Assembly (NCBI GenBank): GCA_024180945.1
Contig: JAKSGN010000007.1
Coordinates: 496,001 to 560,000, forward strand
From: Macrophomina tecta
Lineage: Eukaryota > Ascomycota > Dothideomycetes > Botryosphaeriales > Botryosphaeriaceae
Direction of reading: 5' to 3'
Length of the DNA: 64,000 nucleotides
Shown here: one piece after another, positions 43,716 through 54,265 of the stretch
How positions within the stretch are numbered: position 1 is the stretch's first letter
Layout: every line of letters starts with the position of its first letter
Made by a program: the position numbers and the translations under genes
The notes under the pieces: generated by a model
Databases searched by the model: none
What the model was told of the DNA's origin: nothing
The model's input: only the letters and a program-made list of their open reading frames with translations

Positions 43716-45341
43716 CTTCGCGGTCGTTGGCGTCTAGCAAATCGGGTTTCGGAGCGGACAAAGGACAGAAGGAGCAGTGGTACGAGAGACGGCATTTCCA
43801 ACGAGCAGCAGCAGGAGGTTTTGAGGGGTCTGGCAAGCCACACCGGAGCTCGCTCGACTCGAATATCAGCGGGGTCGGCCAAATGCGCCCGATCGCGCGG
43901 AAGTCGGCCCAGCTATGATTGGACTGGCATCCGGCAGGATCGATCGTTGGTTCCCCGCAAAAGAACTCCGGACCCCAGAAGCTTGGCTTGGAGCTTGGCG
44001 GATTCATATTGGATATCATCCCTTCCAAGTCGTACGGACCCGGCTCAGCGCGGGATAAGTCCACAGATGGCATAGTTCCCGGAAGTGCCTCGAGTACAGT
44101 AAGCTCACAGACACAATCTTCTCCGCACCCTTCCGCCCGGTACAACGCCATGGCGCGACCGCAGTTTGCCTCCTGACTGTTCTGGACGTGTCGCCGCCGC
44201 CACCAGCTCAGTCTTCCGCCCCTCAAACCCTTTTCCGATGCTCTCGCAATGCGCGATGCCTCGGCACAACGGTCGAGGCTTCTTGTGCCACGCGGCAACT
44301 ATCCTCAATCTGACTCGCCGTTTTACACCAAAGAGGCCTGGTGCCGGCCCAAGGCGTTGCGCTTGTCAGTCAATCTGGGGAACCGTCACCTCCAGCCGTT
44401 CCCCAAGCTACAAACCTCGTTACAAAGAGGCTGAAAGGACTAAGTGCGTGGTACAGCTTCTCAATTCAAGCTCGTGCAGGTCTGACTCTCACTCAGCCTG
44501 GTCTCTAGGTGCTCATGCGCGAATCGTGCGTCATGAGGCGAGGCCGCAGGCCATCCGGGCCAAAGGGTTGGATAGAAGCACGGCCAAGGAGATCCCATGC
44601 CGTACATCCCCAGAAGTCCGGGGCATAGCCATCACGCCACTCGGGGACGCCGTCACATGGTGTTCGTATCCCATCTTCCTTCCATGAGGAGCTAATGCGG
44701 TGCAATGGGAGACAAGTTACGAGAGAGGGGGCAAACGGCATGGTCCAATCACCGGCATGCAACGCCGCAAACGCATCTATCCGCTTCCCTCGTCTCACTC
44801 CTCCCCGCAAACTGTTTCTGTCATGGTACAGGTTACATCCTATCATCCTTCCAGGTCAAGTCGGCATGCGCCATCGGCTATTGGCATCATCATCATTGGT
44901 TCACCGGCGGCTAGGGGCTGGATTGGCGATCCCAACGCCCTTCGGTCGAGTAGCCTCTTTGCTTGTCATCTGAAGTTTACCCTTTTTCGAGAACTCTGTT
45001 TGCCGATCTCCCATATCACCGATAGACCCCAGGCTTATGCGGTGTGCAAGGCGGCTGCGGAGCTGATTAGTATTATTGCTGTAGGTGCCGGGGGGGAGGA
45101 GGAAGCGGAGGAGGAGGAGAAGGAGAAGGAGGGGCGGTCTTGGGTCACCGACCCAGACGCCGCTCTCCGCAGTTTGCCGCAGCTGCTGTATGATGCCTTT
45201 ATAAACCCCCCTGGATGCCGCCAGGTTCCAGATCAATCTTGATTATCCAATTCAGAGTTGCACCCGTTCCCACTGTTCACACAAAACATCTGCTCGTGTT
45301 TTAATTTCTGTTGTTCCTTCGCCTGATTGGGTCTATAAACC
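43716..45341. promoter_or_regulatory. Shared upstream region of glycerol kinase and aquaglyceroporin
   Basis: 1626 bp between two divergent starts. A TATA-like TTTATAAAC lies at 45198-45206, 136-144 nt before the aquaglyceroporin ATG. CCGG/CGG-type GC blocks occur near 43940-44050, and a purine run of GGAGGAGGAGAAGGAG type near 45095-45130. No protein-coding frame with motifs; the frames present are shadows. Confidence 0.5.
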
Positions 45342-46708
45342 ATGGCGTCGCCGCAGGATGAGGTCCAGCTCACTCCTCACAGCAGCCCGGACTCCGGCTT
45401 CGGGGCTTTTCATGTGGAGGATATATCTGCTCTCAACCCCAAGGTTGTGAAGTACATCCCATCCGAGGGCCAGGAACCTCCGCCAAAGAAGGAGGGCGAG
45501 TATGAAGTGGACCATAAGATCCCCATCGAGACCCAGAGTGACAACCGCGTGATTGTGGAGCAGGACATCCGGCCTGCCCTTCTTTGGAGCCGGATCAGGC
45601 GAATCCACAAAGAGGCCTTCTCGGAGTTCCTGGGCACGTTTGTTTTGCTTCTGTTCGGAGATGGCGTTGTAGCGCAGGTGGTGCTGTCGAATGGCGAGAA
45701 GGGTGACTACCAATCCATCTCCTGGGGATGGGGGTAAGCAACAACCACTGCTCACTACTGCACTTCCTCACGCACTTGGTATTGACACAACTCCCTCAAA
45801 ACAGCCTCGGCGTTATGCTTGGCGTCTACTGCTCCGGCTACTCTGGTGCGCACATCAACCCAGCTGTCACCTTCGCCCATTGCGTCTTCCGCAAGTTCCC
45901 CTGGCGCAAGTTCCCCATCTACATGATCGCGCAGGTCCTCGGCGCCATGTGCGCCTCCGCCGTCGTCTACGGCAATTACATCTCCGCCATCGACAACTAC
46001 GAGGGATACGGCGTGCGCACCGTGCCCGGCTACTCGAACACCTCCAGCGCCGGCATCTTCTGCACATATCCGGCCGAGTTCATGACAAGGACCGGCATGT
46101 TTTTCTCCGAGTTCATCGCCAGTGCCATACTCATGTTGGTCATTTTTGCACTCAAGGATGATGATAATATTGGGGCCGGGCCGCTGACGCCGCTGGCGCT
46201 ATTCTTCTTGATTTTTGGGATCGGAGCGTGCTTGTAAGTTGTATTCCACTTCTGACGATGTGTTTCGATGTGTGCGGCGGCTGAGATCGCTCTACTTGAA
46301 CAGTGGCTGGGAGACCGGCTATGCCATCAACCTCGCCCGTGACTTCGGGCCGCGCCTGATGTCGTATATGCTCGGCTACGGAACGAATGTGTGGAAGGCG
46401 GGCAACTATTACTTCTGGGTAGGTCCCTCTCCCTTCTCTGCTCTTTCTGGAGAGAAAGGAGGTGGGGGAGCAAAAAAAAAAAAAAACATGCGGCTAACGC
46501 ATTCCTTTCACCGATGGGTGTGCAGATACCAATGGTGGCTCCCTTCTTCGGCACCACCTTCGGCGGCTTCCTCTACGACCTCCTGCTCAACGACGGAGAC
46601 ACGCCCGTCAACACGCCGTGGATCGGCCTGAAGCGGCTGGTGCCCGGTGCGCTCACGCACGCGAAGCGCAGGCGATCGAGTCACGAAATCAACGGCTCCC
46701 CTGTATAA
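45342..46708 (+). CDS. Aquaglyceroporin (MIP family channel)
   Basis: Four exons: 45342-45733, 45805-46233, 46304-46418, 46526-46708; introns 71, 70 and 107 nt; 372 residues. A cytosolic N-terminus of about 85 residues is followed by six membrane helices. The first pore loop is [14 protein letters not shown] (canonical NPA). The second is [16 protein letters not shown] in place of NPA but with the RDFGPR that marks glycerol-permeable GlpF/Fps-like channels, a change common in fungal members. The aspartate after the second motif supports glycerol rather than pure water transport. With the divergent glycerol kinase it forms an uptake-plus-activation pair for glycerol as carbon source or osmolyte. 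Confidence 0.93.
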
Positions 46709-47972
46709 AGTTGGCGATAAGGCACGAGTCAAGGACAGCTTGGGGCGGGAGTCAGGGCGGCGCAGAGCAGTAGCAGCAGACTTCGGCGCTTCATCGATCC
46801 TCGGCATGAGAGAGAGTTCTCGCGCGCACAGCCCCCAGCCGGCTTGATTGCGCCATCATTGCGCAGAAATAGTTGTCATGAAGATATGAGCTGAGAAAGA
46901 AAAAAAGGAACTTTGCGGAAACTAACGGCGCGGCGGGGGTTGGCGTACGTGGGCCTGATATGTCAGGGCAAGGTTTGGCTATGAAACGGCGGTATGAGAG
47001 GGGGGAGAGAGGGGCAAGCGTTATTGGATTAGGGTTCTTTTTTGCTATATGGGGAAAATGCGGGGAGGGAGCGTTGCCGCGGGTAACTGTGGGGAATCCC
47101 TGTCACGATAGATGATCGGAATGATTTGCGTTTGGACTCCAGGGTTTCTCTTATCTTTGGTGTTCTGTGTCGTGGTTTGCGGGGTAGATGCTTCTTCGAA
47201 TGAGGTCGGTTACCTATTTCCGGGTGCTGGCAGACAGATCGGCGCATTGTTTGGAACTGTTCTTAAGATCGTGCGCGCTGCTTAGAACGTCGTCGGCGGG
47301 TTATCCGTGAAGTGGAAGAGTCTGCTTTCTTCGTGCTCTCTCGCGCATTCCTGTCTATTCCCGGTTCGGTCGCGCGTTGCTGCAGGATTTGCCGTCCGTC
47401 AGCTCCTCTACCTCGGGATAATATTGCCAGAAAATGGCCAGGAACTGCTTCGCTGGGGCCATACACGACTTCACTGATCAGTAAACAAGGGGCCGAGGGC
47501 GTGATGTCGAAAAATTCTGTGTCAACCGCGGCAAAGGTAAGGATTCATTTTATTGGCAGAACCAAGTCGGCCACATCCTTATACTCAAAATATTCTAAAC
47601 ATCTATCCACGGGTCCCATGTTGGTGCACCGACTTGATTACAATTGCAAGTGGCAGCACTGAAAGTTCACAAGGCGGTACCAAAGAACGCAGCAACTCTT
47701 TTGGGCGAGATAGTGAAAGCCGCGAATCAACTCACAGAATTCATGCGGCGGAGAAAAACAGTAAAGTATGTATAAACTACCACCGTCCTGGATTTCCTCT
47801 TTTTTTTTTTTTTTTCTTCCTCCTTTCCTGCTTCATACTAATACACATTTCCCCATCATATTCACACGTCACATAGCCTGCGGTCATCTCCACGCGCCAA
47901 TCCCCACCCTCCTCTCTATCTTTCCACTTCTCTCACGCACACTGCTAACCTTGTCATTCATCCGCATCCCGT
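46709..47972. other. Intergenic, no gene seen
   Basis: 1.26 kb, mixed composition; T-run near 47800-47816. No protein motif recognised. Confidence 0.4.
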
Positions 47973-48440
47973 TCAGAACCTCCACTCCCCCGGATCCGAC
48001 ATCATGACGTTTCTCTTCCGCATCTCGCAATTGGTGCGGTCGTACGGCATGCAGTACGTGCCCTTGACCGGGCAAACGCTCGAGATCTTGTGGTTGAAAG
48101 CACGCGCGACATTGTAGCACACGCTGCTGCGCAGGTTTTCCGTCACGCTCGCGCCGCGCCGGCCCGGTTTGCATCGGTGCAGTACGCCAGTTCGCGGAAT
48201 TTGGCGGGCAAGCGCTTGGAGAGCGTGGGGCGCAGTGTGCCGGGCTTGCCGGCGGAGTCATCGAGCGCGGAGGGCTCGGAGGCTCGCCGTAAGGGAAGGC
48301 GGTGAGCTGCATTGTGTGCGCTCCTCGGTTCGCTGATGGAAAGAATGGATGGGGTAGGTGATTGACTTACCGGTTTCTGGATGGGAGGGACACGGGTCAC
48401 GGAGAGACCCCAGCAGACGTGTTTTGTGAAACGAAATAGG
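47973..48440 (-). pseudogene. Small Cys-containing protein gene, probably frameshifted
   Basis: Coding character is strong but split between frames. An exon about 48371-48440 (SFHKTRLLGSLRDPCPSHPE) joins, over a 64-nt intron with GTAAGT donor, to 48306 onward: RLPLRRASEPSALDDSAG, RLPAKFRELAYCTDANRAG. Near 48144-48152 the frame must shift by one base to continue VTENLRSSVCYNVARAFNHK, VCPVKGTYCMPYDRTNCEM, ending DPGEWRF at 47973. Without the shift a stop follows at once. Family not recognised; the four cysteines near the end could form disulphides. Either a pseudogene or a sequence error; the 5' end is not located. Confidence 0.35.
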
Positions 48441-48869
48441 ACTGGGTCTGCGAATCAGGAAATAGAGATAACGCCATTAGCATAGGACTGTTGTAAATGA
48501 GCTTCCGTCTCCTTATCGAAGGGACAAAGTAGTTTCCGCATTTTGTGTGCCAAAGTCAGTGGTCGAGGAACGCGAGACGTCAGAGAGCATACCAGCCTGA
48601 GAAACGCTGGCTTATTCCACGAACATAAATACCTGGGTGAGAAAATGAACAGACATCCGAGACTACGGGAGGCAATAGCAGGTCTCGAAAGTACAGGTCT
48701 AAACTCCGTCCTTCATATTCCTTCCCCAGTGTGTTAAAAACAATTCTCAATTTTCCTCATTCCAAAGCTCCAGTGCGGTTATAGCGTTCAGTTGTATTCA
48801 CCACCTCCTTCACACTCTTCTGTAGAGTTCGTCTACCAGATCAAATGCGGTACTGGCCATCGCCTTCCT

Positions 48870-51022
48870 CTATCCACGGAATCCCATCACCACTGTCTTC
48901 GCCAACCCAAAATACCTCGTCGCATCCGGTTCTACAAGAAGCTCCACACGTTCAATTACCGCGGCCCGAATGGCATTCTGCGCTGCATCATCCGACGGCT
49001 CATTAATAATCTTCATTCCAAACACACTCTTCGCGGCGCGTGAGAACCCAGCGACACCTGGAAGCTCCATCCGCATGAGCTTCGGACATTTGCTCTCCAC
49101 GATAGTCGGAAGGAGGTGCCGCACAAATCTCGCGTCCATGGGACGCTGGCCAGCTCGGTGCGGGGCACTGCGTCCACCACGGCCTGGCCAGCTTGGCCAG
49201 CCGTCCAAGTGCTTCTCGCCTGTTGGCCCCTGCTGGAAACGGAAGGACCGGAGAGTGCTTGCTACACACTTGAGCAGAGCCGCGAACTCCCGGTAGCGTT
49301 CCTCCTCGATATCCGGGTCACATCGACTGTCACTGCCAGGGAATCCTCCCGGCAGCTTCCCTGCTTCTCCTCCTGTATCAATCTCAAGGGGTTCCAGGTT
49401 CGTCCATTTACCGATGAAAGGAGTCAGTTTGCCGCGCATTAGCCCTGCAGTCTCAACAGTGGCTAGAAAAGGGCGTATCTTTCCTCTCTCGAAGCGGTAC
49501 ATGGCTTGCGGGATACCCTCGAGCTCTGGATATTGTTGGAGGTTGCGGAAATGGAGGTTTTTCAGTTGAGCTGGGTCTCAGATCAAGCAGTGATACAATG
49601 AGAAAGCGGGATGCTAATCCTGAAAGTGACGAAAAGGTAACGTGCGGAAAGAGCGGTGGGGGAGGATTTGCTTCTCGATGGGTTTCAGCTCTGGTGAACA
49701 GCAGCTATTGACTTCGAGTAATAAGCTCTAGCTCATCTTTTAAATGAAATGTGGACGTTGCGAGCATTTCTGAATAGTGAGAAAGGCTCCCACAGTATAT
49801 CTGCCGGAGGATTAGCAAGTTAAGCAGGTCTGCGATACACCATTCGCACTGTTCCACTCGTTGAACTGAAGCTCTTCCACAATTTTCTCAAACTCGTGTT
49901 CGGTTATTTTCCCTTCTTCCTCTCCCGCCAAAGCAGGCTCGTATCCTTCTCTTGTATTTCGTACATAACAGTGATCATGGTCGATCGCATTGTGCGAAAT
50001 TAATCTCCAAACCTTGGGTTTCGTCGCAGACCTCTAATGAGGGGCAGTTGTCTTCTGAATGCAGTGATCTCCACCTGGTTCTGGTATGAGCTTGTAGGCG
50101 GATCATTCCAATTACGCAAGGTGCCAAAATCTGGAGAGCTCAAGTCGATTTTTTGGTACAGGATCTTTGCCTAGAGTAACTCAGCATTGGCTGTTTGGCA
50201 CTTTTCATGGAACGGGAAATCACGGAAACGTCATGCATGCGGCGCGATGTCACGCTTAACCGCGCCAAGTCCTCGTCGGGCCATAGTCCGAGCACATGCA
50301 GGCGAAGCTCTTCTGGAAGCCGTTCAAAAGTTGACTTTTTCTCGTGGATGAAGTTCTGTGATCCGCGAAAGGTTCACAACACTTTCTTTAGCTGGCTTTG
50401 CGGCCACGCTACTAGAAGTCAGAATGCGGCGTAGCATTGCCCTGAAATAGGATGCCCCAACAGCCCCGTTTTGCCTCTCCCGATCACTAAAATAGGTAGC
50501 AATCCTCAGGAGCTCTCCCCACGTATCCTTTCTTGTCAAACATGACTGGAAATAAAGAAAATCCTTCAATCACGGTCCGCGGCCCTTTCTATCCTTGTAT
50601 CTCTCGTCATTTTCGTATCCTGTCCATTGGTTCCTGATAAACTTTGTCTGGTGGCCAGAAGTTCGTGCACAGTACCGAGTGCATCTTATCCTTCTCCCAG
50701 TGGATTCTCTGACACTGGGGAAGAGCGTTAGGAAAATATACACCTGCCATCCAGCCAGATTTTTCGAAGCCGAATTTTGTGAGCACATACGTACCCTAAA
50801 CGAAGCGTAAGCATCTAACATTTCATCTAACCCTTCTTTCTTGTGATTGGAGTTGGTGATCCGCATAGTATTTGTGCCAGGCTTCATATGAATGGCTGCT
50901 TGCGCCACATAGTCAACTCCGACCCAATCCGGGTATGTGTTGAGATTGATAGTCCATCCAATGTGTTTGGTCTCACTGAGAAGCACCCTCGCACTGCTGT
51001 CGTGTGCGGCAAGATTGCACAC
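48870..51022 (-). pseudogene. Decayed F-box/repeat-like protein gene
   Basis: Scattered minus-strand coding pieces. The right part 50793-51022 reads ARVLLSETKHIGWTINLNTY then GLDEMLDAYASFR, followed by a plausible 5' splice site and CQRIHWEKDKMHSVLCTNFW, but then stops. The left part 48870-49502, extended in frame to about 49560 (LKNLHFRNLQQYPELEGIPQ), is open for about 210 residues: FIGKWTNLEPLEIDTGG, AALLKCVASTLRSFRF, PKLMRMELPGV. The style (leucine-spaced segments, no catalytic motif) is that of fungal F-box-associated proteins; no F-box itself is seen. Stops and frame changes in the middle (50200-50600) make it a probable pseudogene, though unrecognised introns might rescue parts. Confidence 0.35.
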
Positions 51023-51851
51023 TTCGCCTTAACTCTTCTTACCATCCTGCAGATCCTCAACCGCGGAACCAGTCATCATCACAACGAGCACGGCCAGCCA
51101 AGAAACCACCAGTTCAGAAGATGAAGAGATGCCGACACTGTCCCTCGCCTGCCTGCTCCCGACGCTGACCCTGGCAGACCAGGCCTCGCGGCCGCCGGGC
51201 ACGATGTACTACTGAAACAACGGCTTCTACCAGGACGGCCTATCGTTCTCGCGCATCGAAGGGGCTGGACAGTATCAAGGAGTTCTGCGCGGACATGAAG
51301 GACGCCAAGAACATCCTCGGACCGGACGGCGCTGTCGCATGGGGCGGTACTGATGATGCGGCCAAGTGGGCGCTCTTCAAGCCTTATTCGTTAGAGAAGA
51401 GAGCGGAAGGGGCAGATAGACAGCAAGACATTGGTGCGCGCTCTTTGATAAGGGGAGTCGCCTGGCCCAGGAAGATTGCATCGGGATTGACAGACCCATA
51501 TTCCCTTTGTTGGAGAAGAAGTAGGAGACGCAGTTCCTGGGCCGGACGGTGGATTACTGTGAGTTCTGGTCGTTACGTGCTCTGAGGGAATGTCGCTGAC
51601 AGCTACACACAGGCGATACAGAAGATTTCAAGCCATCTTCGGATAAGCAATGGAAGAATTTAGGTGCCTTCTAAGGATTGCACGTATCGGGAAATCATCC
51701 TAGCACCTGCTGGATCTGGCCAGTATGCAAATGGCGGTTAAGTGGCCCTGGACGCCGACAAAGAGATTATAGAAACAGCGACATCTAAATGATAAGCAGC
51801 ATTTCATCCAAAAAAAAAAAATTGAGGCAGGTAGTATACATGGATTGGATA
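51023..51851. other. Gene-fragment zone
   Basis: On the plus strand about 51130-51300 reads LSLACLLPTLTLADQASRPP then a stop, then in another frame SRIEG and DAKNILGPDGAVAWGGTDDA. It looks like the broken start of a secreted-protein gene, family not recognised. An A-run lies near 51811. Nothing intact. Confidence 0.3.
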
Positions 51852-52834
51852 TTACACATCATTTCTCTCAGTCGTCTCAAAAATAAACTCATGCCCGAAA
51901 AGTCCGGCCGATGTCTCGAATGCACCGCGGGTCTCACCGGCCAAGACGCCCTGCACAGCCTTGGCTGAAGTAATGAATGTGAACGCATACCCGTTCACAG
52001 TATGCAGCACTTCCCGCTTCGTAGTCCCATCCTTGCCGGTCACGGCCACTACAGCATGGTACGGATTCGCATCCCTTTCCTCGGCTGTCGGAGCATCCGG
52101 CAGCGCATCAACCTCTCATCCGAAAACGCGCCACCAGATGTATGCACAAAGGTCCGAATATTTTTGACATGCATAGACCTCCACAGAATGATGAGGTTGG
52201 GTAAACTCATGGGCAGACACGCGACATGCCCCTTGCCGTCTTCGAAATCGAACTGCTCGGTAGCGCTGGGCTCTTGCTCTACCAACTCGCCATCAACGCG
52301 CTGGAGAAAACTCGCGTTCACGCTTTCCCTGGCGCTGATGATCGTTCCGCGTGATGTGGGCCCGGCAAGGTGGATAGCGATGTCGATGCGCACCGGGTCA
52401 TTGACTTGCTCCACCGCGCGGGCGGCCAGACACTCCAGCATGGCCGAGATGCCTCCACATCCTGGAAGGAGCATGACACCAGCCTGTCTGGCCTCTTCGT
52501 CCTTCTCTTCTGCCATTTGGTAGCTATCTAGCTCACTGGCCACGTCGAGATAGTGCACACCGTTGTGAATGCATGCTTCGATCAGGAGTTCGGCGGTGTG
52601 CATGTAAGGGCCAGCACAATTCAAGAGGACGGTGGCGCCATGAAGGTTGTTGTCGATGAGCCGGCGATCACCGAGGTCGAAGACACAGAAGGGAAGTTTG
52701 AGGGCGGTGGCTAAGTTCGCCACTTTCGGTTTGCTCCTTCCTGCGAGAACGAAGTCGAGGCCGAGACTTTTCAGGTGGTGGCTGATAAGGGTTCCGGTGT
52801 AGCCAGAGGCCCCGTATATCAGAAGCTTGGCCAT
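51852..52834 (-). pseudogene. Saccharopine-dehydrogenase-like oxidoreductase, frameshifted
   Basis: From the ATG at 52834 the protein opens with an NAD(P)-binding motif, MAKLLIYGASGYTGTLISHH, then LDFVLAGRSKPKVANLATAL, LLNCAGPYMHTAELLIEACI, HYLDVASELDSYQ, LLPGCGGISAMLE: the saccharopine-dehydrogenase-like / trans-acting enoyl reductase-like family. At 52110-52117 the frame breaks after FSDE; one base added there would continue DALPDAPTAEERDANPYHAV, VLHTVNGYAFTFITSAKAVQ, GLFGHEFIFETTERNDV to the stop at 51852, the normal end of the family. So either a one-base deletion inactivates the last fifth, or the sequence has an error. The rest is undamaged, about 325 residues in all. Confidence 0.65.
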
Positions 52835-53105
52835 GTGGCCGGTCTGGTGAGTTAGACAGTGGCTGGTCAAGGATGCCTTGTCTTGTGAGTTAGTTTATTC
52901 TGCCATCACGGGACGTGATTGCTTAAATACGTAGATGCCCTTCTACCTAGTCACCAGTATACCGGGAACGGTGCAAAGGTGCCTGAGATGGCTCAGTGGT
53001 AGATACCAAGGTGCTCAGGGTTTCAATTGTCCGTGTGGAGTCCGGAGTTCCGTCTGATATCCGGGCTGCAGTCCGCCGTGGCGGGGCCAACGCGGCGGAA
53101 ATGGT

Positions 53106-54260
53106 TCAGCTGAAGAGATCATCCTGGCAATTCACTAAAGAGTGACGATGCCAGTTTACATCATCACTACTAGTTAGATTGTAGGCAGATGACTGACCTT
53201 CCGCCATTAGCAATACGCCAAGCTCGTCGGCTTCAGCGAGCCACGCCTCGCTCCTCACATCCAAAGGCTTGCCGGCTTTGATGTGGAAGAATTCGGCCAT
53301 GAGGTAGCCGCCATCCTTCCAGTGTTGCAGCCACTCTCCATACAGCCGTTGCCACTCCCGCTCGTCTCCTTCCCGCCAGAGATATCCAGCGGCCGGAGCG
53401 GCCAGCGGACCGAGCTCGAAGCAGGGGAGTACCGGGAAGCCGCGTGCCAGGGACCACACCCACTCCAGCATATTCAGACACAGGATCTTCCTGCGGTTAG
53501 CCGAGACCACGGCCCACTCTCTCCAGTCGGGCAAACGATGGCTTAGTTCCGCTGGGTGAAAGAGGCCGGAGGTCACCAGCCGGTTCCGCGCGTCCCACGC
53601 CTCTACCATGATCTGGGCCTCGGTGGGTTCATCAGCACCTCTCGGCGGTGCTGCGTCAATGCCAAAGAAGAGGATGACCATGAGGATGAGCAGGGACTGT
53701 GCGGCCGCCAGGAGATCCGTCTCGTTGTACGAGTGGTGCTCGGCAACTAGCCTTCGGAGCTCCTGCATGGCGGCATCATGGACGAGCTTGGCGGTGCTGC
53801 TGGTATGGTCGGCCCACAGCTTTGCCAGATCATAGCAGTTGGCCAATGGGACGGACATGTCGCCTTCCACTTGGACCCTGTGGGCCATGGGCGGCAGTTG
53901 GGAGGCGTGGTGGCGGGTCATGAGGCGGGGCCACGATCTCAGGAGCCGCAGGACGACGTGGGTCGTGTGCCGGCTGGGACGTGGAGTTCCGGCCGCAGTG
54001 CCCATAAGCTCGCGGCGCCGCTGCTCGGAGATGGTGCGCCAGTCAGCCGCCAGGGGAGCTGCGCCGCCCCAGGACAGCGGCGAATCACTACGCTCCGTGT
54101 CCGGGGTTGGCATAGGAGGAAGTCGCGGGTCTGCAAGGCTCGTGGGAGGAGACGCAGCTACAGCGTCGGGCGCAAAGTCGCACGTGAGCGAGCGAGCTCG
54201 ACATCTCCCACACATGGGACGGCGCAGGTCGCAGCGCCTCTTGGCTACCGTGCCTTTCAT
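53106..54260 (-). CDS. Zinc-cluster transcription factor-like protein, N-terminally truncated
   Basis: Open frame of 384 residues. The start has KRRCDLRRPMCGRCRARSLT with a following Cys: the last four cysteines of a Zn2Cys6 cluster. The first CxxC is missing; splitting a codon at an AG just before GCACGG would give one more Cys, so the lost part was probably a first exon. The rest shows LTSGLFHPAELSHRLPDWRE and MLEWVWSLARGFPVLPCFEL, typical of the regulatory region of shorter fungal zinc-cluster proteins. The first ATG lies 5 bp from the divergent ATG of the SDR pseudogene, leaving no room for that exon or a promoter. At the 3' end an intron with GTCAGT donor near 53200 may alter the last residues. 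Likely non-functional as a DNA binder. Confidence 0.55.
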   Translation of the reverse strand: MKGTVAKRRCDLRRPMCGRCRARSLTCDFAPDAVAASPPTSLADPRLPPMPTPDTERSDSPLSWGGAAPLAADWRTISEQRRRELMGTAAGTPRPSRHTTHVVLRLLRSWPRLMTRHHASQLPPMAHRVQVEGDMSVPLANCYDLAKLWADHTSSTAKLVHDAAMQELRRLVAEHHSYNETDLLAAAQSLLILMVILFFGIDAAPPRGADEPTEAQIMVEAWDARNRLVTSGLFHPAELSHRLPDWREWAVVSANRRKILCLNMLEWVWSLARGFPVLPCFELGPLAAPAAGYLWREGDEREWQRLYGEWLQHWKDGGYLMAEFFHIKAGKPLDVRSEAWLAEADELGVLLMAEGQSSAYNLTSSDDVNWHRHSLVNCQDDLFS

Positions 54261-54265
54261 AGAAT

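Noticed and set aside
52975..53060. tRNA gene or SINE (TGGCTCAGTGGTAGA matches an A-box)
   Set aside because: No convincing B-box at the right distance and no acceptor or T-stem pairing; only a CCTGAG/CTCAGG hairpin is visible.
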